This document shows, in pieces, positions 1 to 7,467 of a DNA stretch of 64,000 nucleotides (its first letter is position 1; each line of letters begins with the position of its first letter). Under the pieces are notes generated by a model. The model was not told where the DNA came from. It ran no database searches and worked only from the letters and a program-made list of their open reading frames with translations. This DNA comes from Pseudoalteromonas undina (GTDB lineage Bacteria; Pseudomonadota; Gammaproteobacteria; Enterobacterales; Alteromonadaceae): assembly GCF_000238275.3 (NCBI RefSeq), contig NZ_AHCF03000002.1, forward strand, positions 248,001-312,000, read 5' to 3'. The translations under genes were made by a program, and so were the position numbers.

Positions 1-1
1 T

Positions 2-223
2 AATCATGTGTATACCAGCAACGAGCAAGGCCAAATAAAGCTACAAGTTGACTCTTTTCCTGTGCAAGCCAGTGTCTGGCATTCACTGCAAACAGCGACT
101 TTGGATAATAAAAAAATGTTTGATATAAAATCAACCAGCCCGGTATCAATCACTATAAATACGTCTACGCCTGCACCACGTAACACCTTTGGCAGTCAAT
201 TTAGGGAAGGTAATGGGCAATAA
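2..223 (+). CDS. C-terminal end of an unidentified, probably secreted protein (partial)
   Basis: An open frame enters from the left edge and stops at 221-223. It encodes about 73 visible residues ending in REGNGQ, rich in Thr, Ser and Val with beta-strand-like alternation (for example SPVSITINTSTPAP). This would fit the end of a small beta-sandwich domain. Its stop codon lies inside the start of the next gene (11 bp overlap), so the two are almost certainly co-transcribed and translationally coupled. In related bacteria I recall a cupredoxin-like protein annotated as methylamine utilization protein before a similar EAL protein, but too little is visible to confirm that here. The start lies outside the window. 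Confidence 0.6.
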   Translation, partial: NHVYTSNEQGQIKLQVDSFPVQASVWHSLQTATLDNKKMFDIKSTSPVSITINTSTPAPRNTFGSQFREGNGQ

Positions 224-2528
224 TTTACGTAGCCGTATAACAACGCTATGCGTTGGCTTGGTGTTACTTACAACTTTACTCAGCTTAGTGAGTTTTTGGT
301 GGTCTACGAGTAAGTTTCAGGCAGAAAAAGTACAGCAAAATATAACGGTTGCGCAAAGCGTTTATAAGCAATATTTAAAATCAAAAGAGAGCTTGCTATT
401 AACTGCTGCAAAGGTGTTAACCGCTGATTTTGGTTTTAAGCAGGCAGTTGCTACTCGCGATGCAGCCACCATTAGTAGTGTATTATACAATCATAGCCAA
501 CGGATCAATGCCGATTTAATGCTGTTGCTCGATTTATCGGGGCGGTTAGTGTCTGCTAATGTGAATGCACAAAATTTTGCAGATAACCTACAGCCCTTGA
601 TGGATGAATTATTAAATAATTCTGAACAATCGAGCTTTGTAGTGTTAAATAATCAGCTCTATCAAGTAATATTATTGCCAGTTAAAACCCCCAGAACCAT
701 CGCTTACAGTTTAGTCGGGTTCAAAATTACATCGGCTGTGACTACTGAGCTGAAAAGTTTAACCGGTATGGAGGTTAGCTTTGTTGCGCAATTAGATAGT
801 TTTGCAGCAAGCTCGTTTGCACCTCAACCTGAAAAATTTCAACCTATAGAATACTTTGAAAATAAAACTACAGCTCGTTTTTTTGCTGAATATTTGGCCT
901 ATGAAAATCAACAAATAGCTTTACCATCTTTGCAATCACACCCGGTCACCTTACTACTAAGTGCTGATTTAACCTCAAGTTATCGAGATATTGAGCAACT
1001 ATTGCTAACGCTAGTTACATTGGCCGTGTTAACCATGTTATTTGGTGTGATCACCAGTAGTTTGCTTGCCAATAACTTAACCAGCGGACTTACACAGTTA
1101 GCGGTTATCGCAAGGCAATTTGCCAAAGGTGACTACCGATTTAAATTTGAAGGTAAAAAACAAAGCAGCGAAATAGCAACGCTAGTCAGCGCCTTTAATA
1201 ACATGGGTAATGATATTAATAAGCGTGAGCAGCAAATTAGTTTTCAAGCACATCACGATACCTTAACAGGGTTTTATAACCGTTCAGCTATGTTAGATTT
1301 ATTAGCAAAGCAGCTCACTAAAGATAGATGCTACACGCTTGTTGCTATTGATATAAAAGGCTTAAGACACATAAACGATAAGCTTGGTCCGCAAGTAGGA
1401 GATGAGTGTTTAATTGCGGTGGCAAACCGTATTCGTCAATTCTCTGATGAGCTTGGTGGATTTCATGCACGAATTGGCGGTGATGAGTTTTTAACGGTTT
1501 ACCCCAGTGTGGAGGCTGACCAAGTAAAATGTGCTGTAGCCGATTTGATTGAGCAATTACAGGCACCTTATCAGATTAAAAGCTTAAAAATAAGTTTGCG
1601 TTTTAACGCTGGGATTGTGCAGTACCCTGTACAAGGCGTTAAAGCGGACGATTTAATGCGGCGTGTACTCATTGCTGTTGATGCGGCTACAACAAGCCAA
1701 CAAAGCTTACATTACTACCAAGATGGTGAAGATGAGGCGCACTTAGACCGTTTAATCATGCTTGATGAGCTCAAACAAGCGATTGATGATGATAACGGGC
1801 AACTGTTTATGACTTATCAGCCTAAGTTGAATATTAAAAGTCAGAAAATTGATAAGGTTGAGTCACTTATTCGTTGGCAACGTGATGATGGGAGTTGGGT
1901 TTCGCCTGAAGTGTTCATTGATTTAGCTGAGCAGTCAGGATTAATTGTGGAACTAACTGCCTGGGTTGTCGATACAGTTATTGCGCAAATAGCCGATTGG
2001 TATAAAAAAGGGATTCACTTACAGGCAGCCATTAATGTGTCAGCCCAAGATATTGCGCATGCGGGATTTCATAATTTGTTAGTCGCGACCTTAAAGAAAT
2101 ATCATGTAAGCCCAAGTTCTGTCACTATTGAGTTGACGGAGCGCGATATGATCGAAAATGAAGCTCAAGGTATCAAAGCGTTAGAGAACTTAAAAACTAT
2201 CGGTGTTAAAATATCACTAGACGATTACGGTGTCGGGCAAACATCATTGGGGCGATTAAAAATGTTACCTATTGATGAGCTTAAGCTAGATAAATGCTTT
2301 ATTTTAACTTTGCATGAGTCACAAAAAGATCAATACATAGTGCGCTCGTCAATCACACTTGGACACCAACTTGGGTTTTCAGTGGTGGCCGAGGGCGTAG
2401 AAACGGCAGCGTCTTTATCATTGCTTCATGAAATGCAATGCGATCATGCACAAGGTTACTACTTGAGTCGTCCTTTAAAAGCACAACAACTAGAACAATG
2501 GTTAGAGGAATATCAGGGTGTACATTAA
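213..2528 (+). CDS. Membrane-bound GGDEF-EAL cyclic-di-GMP turnover protein
   Basis: Predicted dual-domain c-di-GMP enzyme of 771 residues. The order is an N-terminal membrane segment (about 10-28), a periplasmic sensor region, a second membrane segment (about 262-287), a HAMP-like linker, a GGDEF domain and an EAL domain. The GGDEF motif is intact at about residue 422, but the RxxD product-inhibition site five residues before it is missing (ELGG instead). The EAL signature reads ESL at about 550. The other phosphodiesterase residues are kept: NVSAQDI, ELTE, LDDYG, LKLDK, AEGVET and the Gln of HAQGYY. I chose the ATG at 213 because AGGGAAGG precedes it; an in-frame TTG at 189 is less likely. 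The gene overlaps its neighbours at both ends. Whether net activity is synthesis or breakdown cannot be read from sequence. Confidence 0.9.
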   Translation: MGNNLRSRITTLCVGLVLLTTLLSLVSFWWSTSKFQAEKVQQNITVAQSVYKQYLKSKESLLLTAAKVLTADFGFKQAVATRDAATISSVLYNHSQRINADLMLLLDLSGRLVSANVNAQNFADNLQPLMDELLNNSEQSSFVVLNNQLYQVILLPVKTPRTIAYSLVGFKITSAVTTELKSLTGMEVSFVAQLDSFAASSFAPQPEKFQPIEYFENKTTARFFAEYLAYENQQIALPSLQSHPVTLLLSADLTSSYRDIEQLLLTLVTLAVLTMLFGVITSSLLANNLTSGLTQLAVIARQFAKGDYRFKFEGKKQSSEIATLVSAFNNMGNDINKREQQISFQAHHDTLTGFYNRSAMLDLLAKQLTKDRCYTLVAIDIKGLRHINDKLGPQVGDECLIAVANRIRQFSDELGGFHARIGGDEFLTVYPSVEADQVKCAVADLIEQLQAPYQIKSLKISLRFNAGIVQYPVQGVKADDLMRRVLIAVDAATTSQQSLHYYQDGEDEAHLDRLIMLDELKQAIDDDNGQLFMTYQPKLNIKSQKIDKVESLIRWQRDDGSWVSPEVFIDLAEQSGLIVELTAWVVDTVIAQIADWYKKGIHLQAAINVSAQDIAHAGFHNLLVATLKKYHVSPSSVTIELTERDMIENEAQGIKALENLKTIGVKISLDDYGVGQTSLGRLKMLPIDELKLDKCFILTLHESQKDQYIVRSSITLGHQLGFSVVAEGVETAASLSLLHEMQCDHAQGYYLSRPLKAQQLEQWLEEYQGVH

Positions 2529-3348
2529 ATTTTTACTGAGCATGACACTCTTATTTTGCAGTACGCTAACTGTAGCTGCAACGGGAAAACTATTAGCAAC
2601 ACCGGGCGTGTCTCAAGTTGAAGGCAGTGCAGGAGGAGGGTTAGTTCCTTGGGCGCAGCTAGCAGGTTATGCTAGTGAGGACGAATGGGCTGTTAATGGC
2701 TTTTGTAGTCGTGCTGATGTAACAGATTACCGCCTAGATGCCTGTGGTGTGCAGCTTAACCTATTTAATCGTGTTGAACTGAGTTATGCAGTGCAACAGT
2801 TTGATGTGCCTGCGCTCAATACAGAAATAGAGCAGTCAATTTCTGGGGCAAAAATTCGTTTATATGGTGATATAGTATACAGTAAGTGGCCCCAGCTAAG
2901 CATGGGTGTACAGCATAAATCACTGGATGATGGCACAGTTGCAAAGTTGGTTGGCGCAAAAAAGACCAGTGGTACAGATGTGTACCTAGCAGCTAGTAAA
3001 TTACATTTGGGCGCACTTGCTGGATACAACTGGTTTTGGAATGTGACCACCCGTTACAGTAAAGCCAATCAGTTAGGGCTTTTAGGATATGGAGGGGCTA
3101 ATGAAGGTAGCCATATTTTACTAGAAGCAAGTAGTGCGGTGTTTGTAAGTCGTGAACTTGCTATTGGCATTGAGTATCGACAAAAAGCCAATAACCTAGG
3201 TTTAGGCGAGCAAGATTGGCGCGATTTATTTATAGCGTGGATGCCTAATAAACACGTCAGTGTAACGGCGGCCTATTTAGACTTAGGGCGGATTGCTGGT
3301 GTTGACAAACAAACCGGCTGGTATTTATCCGTAACGGGGTATTGGTAA
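2518..3348 (+). CDS. DUF3034 family outer-membrane protein
   Basis: A 276-residue exported protein. A signal peptide (MYIKFLLSMTLLFCSTLTVAA) is followed by a sequence typical of DUF3034, with the early block TPGVSQVEGSAGGGLVPWA. Later strands alternate hydrophobic and polar residues, and the chain ends in an aromatic (VTGYW), as an outer-membrane beta-barrel should. It starts with GTG at 2518, inside the end of the GGDEF-EAL gene (11 bp overlap), and its TAA shares one base with the ATG of the next gene, so all three are coupled. The family has no established function that I know of. A pore or surface protein controlled with c-di-GMP signalling is only an inference from position. Confidence 0.8.
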   Translation: MYIKFLLSMTLLFCSTLTVAATGKLLATPGVSQVEGSAGGGLVPWAQLAGYASEDEWAVNGFCSRADVTDYRLDACGVQLNLFNRVELSYAVQQFDVPALNTEIEQSISGAKIRLYGDIVYSKWPQLSMGVQHKSLDDGTVAKLVGAKKTSGTDVYLAASKLHLGALAGYNWFWNVTTRYSKANQLGLLGYGGANEGSHILLEASSAVFVSRELAIGIEYRQKANNLGLGEQDWRDLFIAWMPNKHVSVTAAYLDLGRIAGVDKQTGWYLSVTGYW

Positions 3349-3767
3349 TGAAAATTAGAGTATTTATTTTTTATTGTTTAAGCTTGCTTGCAGGATGTGC
3401 TGCTCAGCCTAATACCTCTTTGTATCACCAACTTGGCGAGCGAGCTGGGCTTGAAAAGTTAACTGACAGTTTTATTGCCCAAATAGGTAATGACAAGCAG
3501 GTATTTCATTACTTTGAACACAGTAATATTAGCCATTTTCGACAAGGGTTTATTAGTCATTTATGTTCGCTGGTTGAGGGTCCTTGTGAATACAAAGGCG
3601 ACTCGATGGTTGCGATTCATACAGGTATGAATATAAATGAAAAAGACTTCAATCACGTTGTCGATTTATTAATAAATGCAATGGACGAGCAAAATATCCC
3701 ACATACAGTGCAAAATGAAATTTTAGCTAAAATGGCGCCATTGCGTGGCGAAATTATTAAGATTTAA
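3348..3767 (+). CDS. Group 1 truncated haemoglobin with lipoprotein signal
   Basis: A 139-residue protein with a lipoprotein signal peptide: hydrophobic stretch then LLAGC, with Cys as the predicted lipidated residue. The body matches the truncated haemoglobin fold: YHQLGERAGLEKL at the start, the CEYKGDSM segment, and IHTGMNINEKDFNHVVDLL, whose first His is the likely proximal haem ligand. Truncated haemoglobins normally bind O2, NO or related ligands in the cytoplasm; this copy should be anchored in the envelope. The ATG overlaps the previous stop (TAATG), preferred over an in-frame TTG six bases earlier. It closes the operon with DUF3034 and the GGDEF-EAL protein, suggesting gas or redox sensing linked to c-di-GMP (inference). 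Confidence 0.85.
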   Translation: MKIRVFIFYCLSLLAGCAAQPNTSLYHQLGERAGLEKLTDSFIAQIGNDKQVFHYFEHSNISHFRQGFISHLCSLVEGPCEYKGDSMVAIHTGMNINEKDFNHVVDLLINAMDEQNIPHTVQNEILAKMAPLRGEIIKI

Positions 3768-3808
3768 TTTTTATAATCAAATGCATACATGTAAAAATAT
3801 GCTGGGTA

Positions 3809-4552
3809 TTACTCACTTGTAATTTTGGCAAGATCCGCAGTTTTATATCGTCTTTGCCTATGAATACTCGATCTATGAATTAAATTTCTGATAAATGTAC
3901 TGCGGTTGGAATGAGAACCTGCATTAGCGCTTGTTATTTCACTAATAAAGCTTCGATCTTCGGCAACAGGATAGGGTTTTATGCCTATCATATTTAGGCC
4001 TACTTCAGTGTGAAACTGCATATCGACATCCACCGGTCTAAAAAACGGTTTTCTTTGCAGTAGTTTTTTAGCGCCGCTTAGTGAAATGATGTAGCCTTGA
4101 GTGCCGTTTGGTGCTTTTTTATAGTTGCCAACTGTTAGGTTATTTTCTAATAGCGTACTGTCAATAAATGGAAAGTTTCGATTATCAGATAACTTGATTA
4201 AATCCCAATTTTTTAATTTAAGCGCCGCATCAACAACATTTTTAAGTGAAGCTTCAATGAAAAGGTCATCCTCTAATACAACACAATAAGCGATATTTTC
4301 ATCGACCATTTTTTGCCAAAGGCGCATATGGCTTACATAGCAACCAATTTCACCTGCAGATAGGTTGCGATTGTAACTTTTTTTATTTTTTTTCGGGCAA
4401 TACCACTTGAGGATTTCTTGTTCACTAAGGTTTTTGCCAATGGTCGCTTCAAAACGTTCAGCATTTAAGTGTAGACTGGTAAGTCGCTTTAGGGTTGTTT
4501 CCCAACGGTCTTCGCAGCCTTGCATATTGATAATGTAAAAAGGGATTGGCAT
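3809..4552 (-). CDS. Glycosyltransferase family 25 protein
   Basis: A 247-residue protein of the GT25 (LPS core galactosyl/glucosyltransferase) type. The N-terminus PFYIINMQGCEDRW matches the usual nucleotide-sugar binding start. CYVSHMRLWQKMVDENIAYCVVLEDDLFI carries the metal-binding acidic LEDD motif, and NGTQGYIISLSGAKKLL is the usual later block. The ATG at 4552 gives the expected family start (MPIPFYIIN); an upstream TTG at 4573 is possible. It stands alone, convergent with the haemoglobin gene, with no other polysaccharide genes nearby. The acceptor sugar cannot be predicted; lipooligosaccharide or a surface glycan is likely. Confidence 0.85.
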   Translation of the reverse strand: MPIPFYIINMQGCEDRWETTLKRLTSLHLNAERFEATIGKNLSEQEILKWYCPKKNKKSYNRNLSAGEIGCYVSHMRLWQKMVDENIAYCVVLEDDLFIEASLKNVVDAALKLKNWDLIKLSDNRNFPFIDSTLLENNLTVGNYKKAPNGTQGYIISLSGAKKLLQRKPFFRPVDVDMQFHTEVGLNMIGIKPYPVAEDRSFISEITSANAGSHSNRSTFIRNLIHRSSIHRQRRYKTADLAKITSE

Positions 4553-4678
4553 AATTTTATTTAGAAACCTCAAAGCAGCTATTTTAGCATTATTATAATT
4601 TGTAACCAGTCTAAATTCTGTTTATAAACAGGCTGTAATAATATATAGCTATTTCATTTCCTTAAATTTGGCAAGACG

Positions 4679-5509
4679 ATGAAAAACATAGTCAGTGCAA
4701 AATGGTTACATGCGCGTTTAGAGCAAACTAACTTAGTTATTTTTGATGCAGGTATGCTACGCCCCTCTGCTGCAGGGGAGTACTCGCCCGTTGCTATGCT
4801 ACCCAAGGCACAACGGTTTGATATCAAAAAAGAACTCGCAGATACTTCAAACCCATTACCCAATACCTTGTGTAGTGCAGAGCAATTTACTCAGGTGATG
4901 CAAAAAGCAGGCGTTAATCACGACTCATTGGTGGTGATTTATGAGGATGCGGGGTTATTCAGTGCAGCTAGAGCCTGGTGGATGTTTAAAGCCATGGGGT
5001 TTAATAACGTAAAAGTCCTCGGTGGTGGTTTAGCCAAGTGGCTTGAGCTGGGGCTTGCGGTTGAGTCAAACTATACGCAAGCATCACTAAAAGGCGACTT
5101 TATTGCTCATTACCAACCTGATTACTTTATTGATAAAAAACAGGTGCTAAGTGCTACTAAGGATGCCAATACAGTTATTTTAGATGCGCGTGCTTATGGG
5201 CGCTTTACCGGTAAAAATAAAGAGCCAAGAGCGGGTATGCGCAGCGGCCACATTATTAATAGCTACTCGCTACCTTTAAGTAGTTTATTAGAAAATGGCG
5301 AGGCAAAATCACTCGACTTTATACAAACACAGTTTAGTGAATTAGTCGGTAATGCAACCCAGATACAGTTTAGCTGCGGTTCGGGGGTTACTGCCTGTGC
5401 GCTTGCACTGTTCGCTGATGAATGCGGATATAATAATTTAAGTGTTTACGACGGCTCGTGGAGTGAGTGGGGCGCTGATAGCTCACTGCCTATTGCAGTG
5501 GGTGGCTAA
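4679..5509 (+). CDS. sseA: 3-mercaptopyruvate sulfurtransferase (two rhodanese domains)
   Basis: A 276-residue protein with two tandem rhodanese domains. The first holds the block beginning VIFDAGM and the SARAWWMFKAMGFNNVKVLGGG segment. The second carries the active-site loop CGSGVTAC with catalytic Cys at about residue 233. The CGSGVTA loop is typical of mercaptopyruvate sulfurtransferases rather than thiosulfate sulfurtransferases, so transfer of sulfur from 3-mercaptopyruvate to thiols or cyanide is expected in the cytoplasm. It is transcribed alone and ends one base before the convergent Cys-rich gene. Confidence 0.88.
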   Translation: MKNIVSAKWLHARLEQTNLVIFDAGMLRPSAAGEYSPVAMLPKAQRFDIKKELADTSNPLPNTLCSAEQFTQVMQKAGVNHDSLVVIYEDAGLFSAARAWWMFKAMGFNNVKVLGGGLAKWLELGLAVESNYTQASLKGDFIAHYQPDYFIDKKQVLSATKDANTVILDARAYGRFTGKNKEPRAGMRSGHIINSYSLPLSSLLENGEAKSLDFIQTQFSELVGNATQIQFSCGSGVTACALALFADECGYNNLSVYDGSWSEWGADSSLPIAVGG

Positions 5510-5510
5510 T

Positions 5511-5861
5511 TTAATTATAGGGACAATTTTTACACCCGTTTTTGCAGCAAGTACCACGTTTTAAAAAATACCACTTACTAAACACCATATAATTATTCTG
5601 CATGGTGTAATCTAACCCTTCAATTAAATTATCATGGCTTCTAAATTGTTTAGCAAAAGCGATTTGAGCTTTTATTGGTTGAGTGTATATAGTCTCTAAA
5701 TAGTTATTTATTTTAGCAAGAGTACATAAGCGGCATAAGCAGCTGGTTGCTGTATCATCGAGTGGTAAAATAGCAGGTAACTGATAACACCAACATGCGG
5801 TTATATCATTAACATTACAGTTAAGCGTTGTATTACATTGGCTGCAGTTTATCTGGGTCAT
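5511..5861 (-). CDS. Small cysteine-rich CWC / DUF5522 protein
   Basis: A 116-residue protein with two cysteine-rich parts. The first half (CSQCN, CWCYQLP, CLCRLC) fits the Cys-rich CWC family. The end, YMVFSKWYFLKRGTCCKNGCKNCPYN, fits DUF5522, a short motif often found alone. The cysteines suggest metal or iron-sulfur binding, unproven. The ATG at 5861 starts right at the CWC domain; an open frame continues upstream to 5996 but would add an odd hydrophobic segment overlapping the divergent gene. The two divergent starts are only about 43 bp apart. The joining of the two families in one chain is worth noting. Confidence 0.75.
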   Translation of the reverse strand: MTQINCSQCNTTLNCNVNDITACWCYQLPAILPLDDTATSCLCRLCTLAKINNYLETIYTQPIKAQIAFAKQFRSHDNLIEGLDYTMQNNYMVFSKWYFLKRGTCCKNGCKNCPYN

Positions 5862-5904
5862 TTTAGGTCTTATTAACAGTAGAGCAGCAAGAATAACAAA
5901 CATT

Positions 5905-6231
5905 ATGAATATACAAAAAGCATTGGCTGAATTTATTACATTTGGCGAGCAAAGAGATAGTGCCATTAGTGTGATTGTTTCAACCGCAGCAAGCAATAAA
6001 ACCTACCTGTACACACTCACAAAGCCTGTACTAATTAATGTACTTATGCGTTGTTTCAATAAAGAAATTGATATTGACGATTTACAGCTGTGGGCAAATG
6101 TTATTGAGTCGCGAGATGACATAAATTGCGCTGAGCATGAAGGCGTTATTTACGCGCTAAGTAATAGCGAGCAAATGGGCGAGTTGACTCATCAAAAGCT
6201 CGCACAGTTGTTAAAGCTGCTACAACAGTAG
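5905..6231 (+). CDS. Conserved-looking hypothetical protein, 108 residues
   Basis: A small acidic, soluble protein with no signal peptide, membrane segment or motif that I recognise. The middle is strongly acidic (NKEIDIDDLQLW, ESRDDINCAEHEG), and the end looks helical (GELTHQKLAQLLKLLQQ). It is divergent from the CWC/DUF5522 gene and followed by a non-coding stretch before the convergent fbp. An ATG at 5905 opens the frame, although no strong ribosome binding site precedes it. Codon use resembles the neighbours, so I take it as real. Confidence 0.6.
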   Translation: MNIQKALAEFITFGEQRDSAISVIVSTAASNKTYLYTLTKPVLINVLMRCFNKEIDIDDLQLWANVIESRDDINCAEHEGVIYALSNSEQMGELTHQKLAQLLKLLQQ

Positions 6232-6344
6232 CAGGTGGTTATCAGAAAGTATGAAAGGTTTTAAGCAACAGTTTTCAGATGTTAGTAACCACTACTGGGC
6301 TAATCTCTAGCTGACAACTGAAACCTAAAACCTATTCTTAAAGT

Positions 6345-7313
6345 TTACTTATGATAGCTCAAGCAAGTTTCTACTTCGTCTTTAGAGCCTAAAATAACCG
6401 CAACTCGCTGATGGATAGCATCAGGCTGAATATCCATAATACGCTCAGTGCCTGTTGAAGCAATACCACCTGCTTGCTCTACTAGCATTGCCATTGGATT
6501 TGCTTCATATAGTAAACGTAGTTTATTAGGTTTATTAGGATCTTTAGTGTCAGTTGGGTAAGTAAATAAACCACCACGGCTAAGTACACGATGAACATCG
6601 CCAACCATTGCAGCAATCCAACGCATATTGAAGTTTTGAGCGCGAGGGCCTGTATCTCCGGCAAGTAAGTCATTAATGTAGTTTTGCATCGCTGGTTCCC
6701 AGTGGCGCTGGTTAGAGGCGTTAATTGCAAATTCATTAGTTTTAGCAGGAATAGCGGCAAAATCTTGAGTAAGTAAAAAGCTACCTTGGGTTTTATCTAA
6801 GGTAAACATGCGTGTACCTTTACCCGTTGTTAGCGCAAGCATAGTTGATGGGCCATACAGTACGTAACCTGCAGCCACTTGTTGATGCCCAGGTTGCATA
6901 AAAATCTTTTCATCAGCAGCATCTGAGCCCACAGGTGCTTTCATAATAGAAAAAATAGTACCTACAAGTGAGTTAATATCGGTATTTGACGAGCCATCAA
7001 GTGGATCAAATGCAACAATGTACTCGGCATCTGGGTTACCGGCAACAGTATAATCTTCTTCTTCAGAGGCAATCGCTTTAACTGTGCCTGACTCCAGCAA
7101 TATATCTTTTAATAACTGATTAGACAGTACATCGAGTTTCTTTTGTGTTTCGCCTTGAATATTTTCATCGAGGGTTGAGCCTAATACGCCCGATAATTCA
7201 CCTTGACCGACGCGAAATGAAATTTCTTTACATGCCGCTAAAATAGTACGAATTAACGACAAAAGTTCTCTTGAACAGCCATCTTCTAGTAATACTGGTG
7301 GGAGTCTACGCAT
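6345..7313 (-). CDS. fbp: Fructose-1,6-bisphosphatase, class I
   Basis: A 322-residue gluconeogenic enzyme that hydrolyses fructose 1,6-bisphosphate to fructose 6-phosphate. The metal-binding blocks ASEEED and [13 protein letters not shown] are intact, as is the substrate block [27 protein letters not shown] near the C-terminal third. Length matches the class I bacterial enzyme. It is divergent from the metalloprotease gene, with about 150 bp of shared promoter region. The stretch 6232-6344 after it is non-coding and holds the word AGCTGACAACTG (6309-6320), which is shared with other intergenic regions in this window. Confidence 0.97.
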   Translation of the reverse strand: MRRLPPVLLEDGCSRELLSLIRTILAACKEISFRVGQGELSGVLGSTLDENIQGETQKKLDVLSNQLLKDILLESGTVKAIASEEEDYTVAGNPDAEYIVAFDPLDGSSNTDINSLVGTIFSIMKAPVGSDAADEKIFMQPGHQQVAAGYVLYGPSTMLALTTGKGTRMFTLDKTQGSFLLTQDFAAIPAKTNEFAINASNQRHWEPAMQNYINDLLAGDTGPRAQNFNMRWIAAMVGDVHRVLSRGGLFTYPTDTKDPNKPNKLRLLYEANPMAMLVEQAGGIASTGTERIMDIQPDAIHQRVAVILGSKDEVETCLSYHK

Positions 7314-7467
7314 TCTTTTTTCCTGATAACGTGTTAAAACTAATCATAATGTGAGAGAGATTAGTTTAGAGCGCTGAAATTCGTCTTAAATAACTGTATT
7401 GTATAAATAACCCCCTATAATGGGGTACCTACATCGCATTTAAAACGCTAATAACAAAGATAAGATT

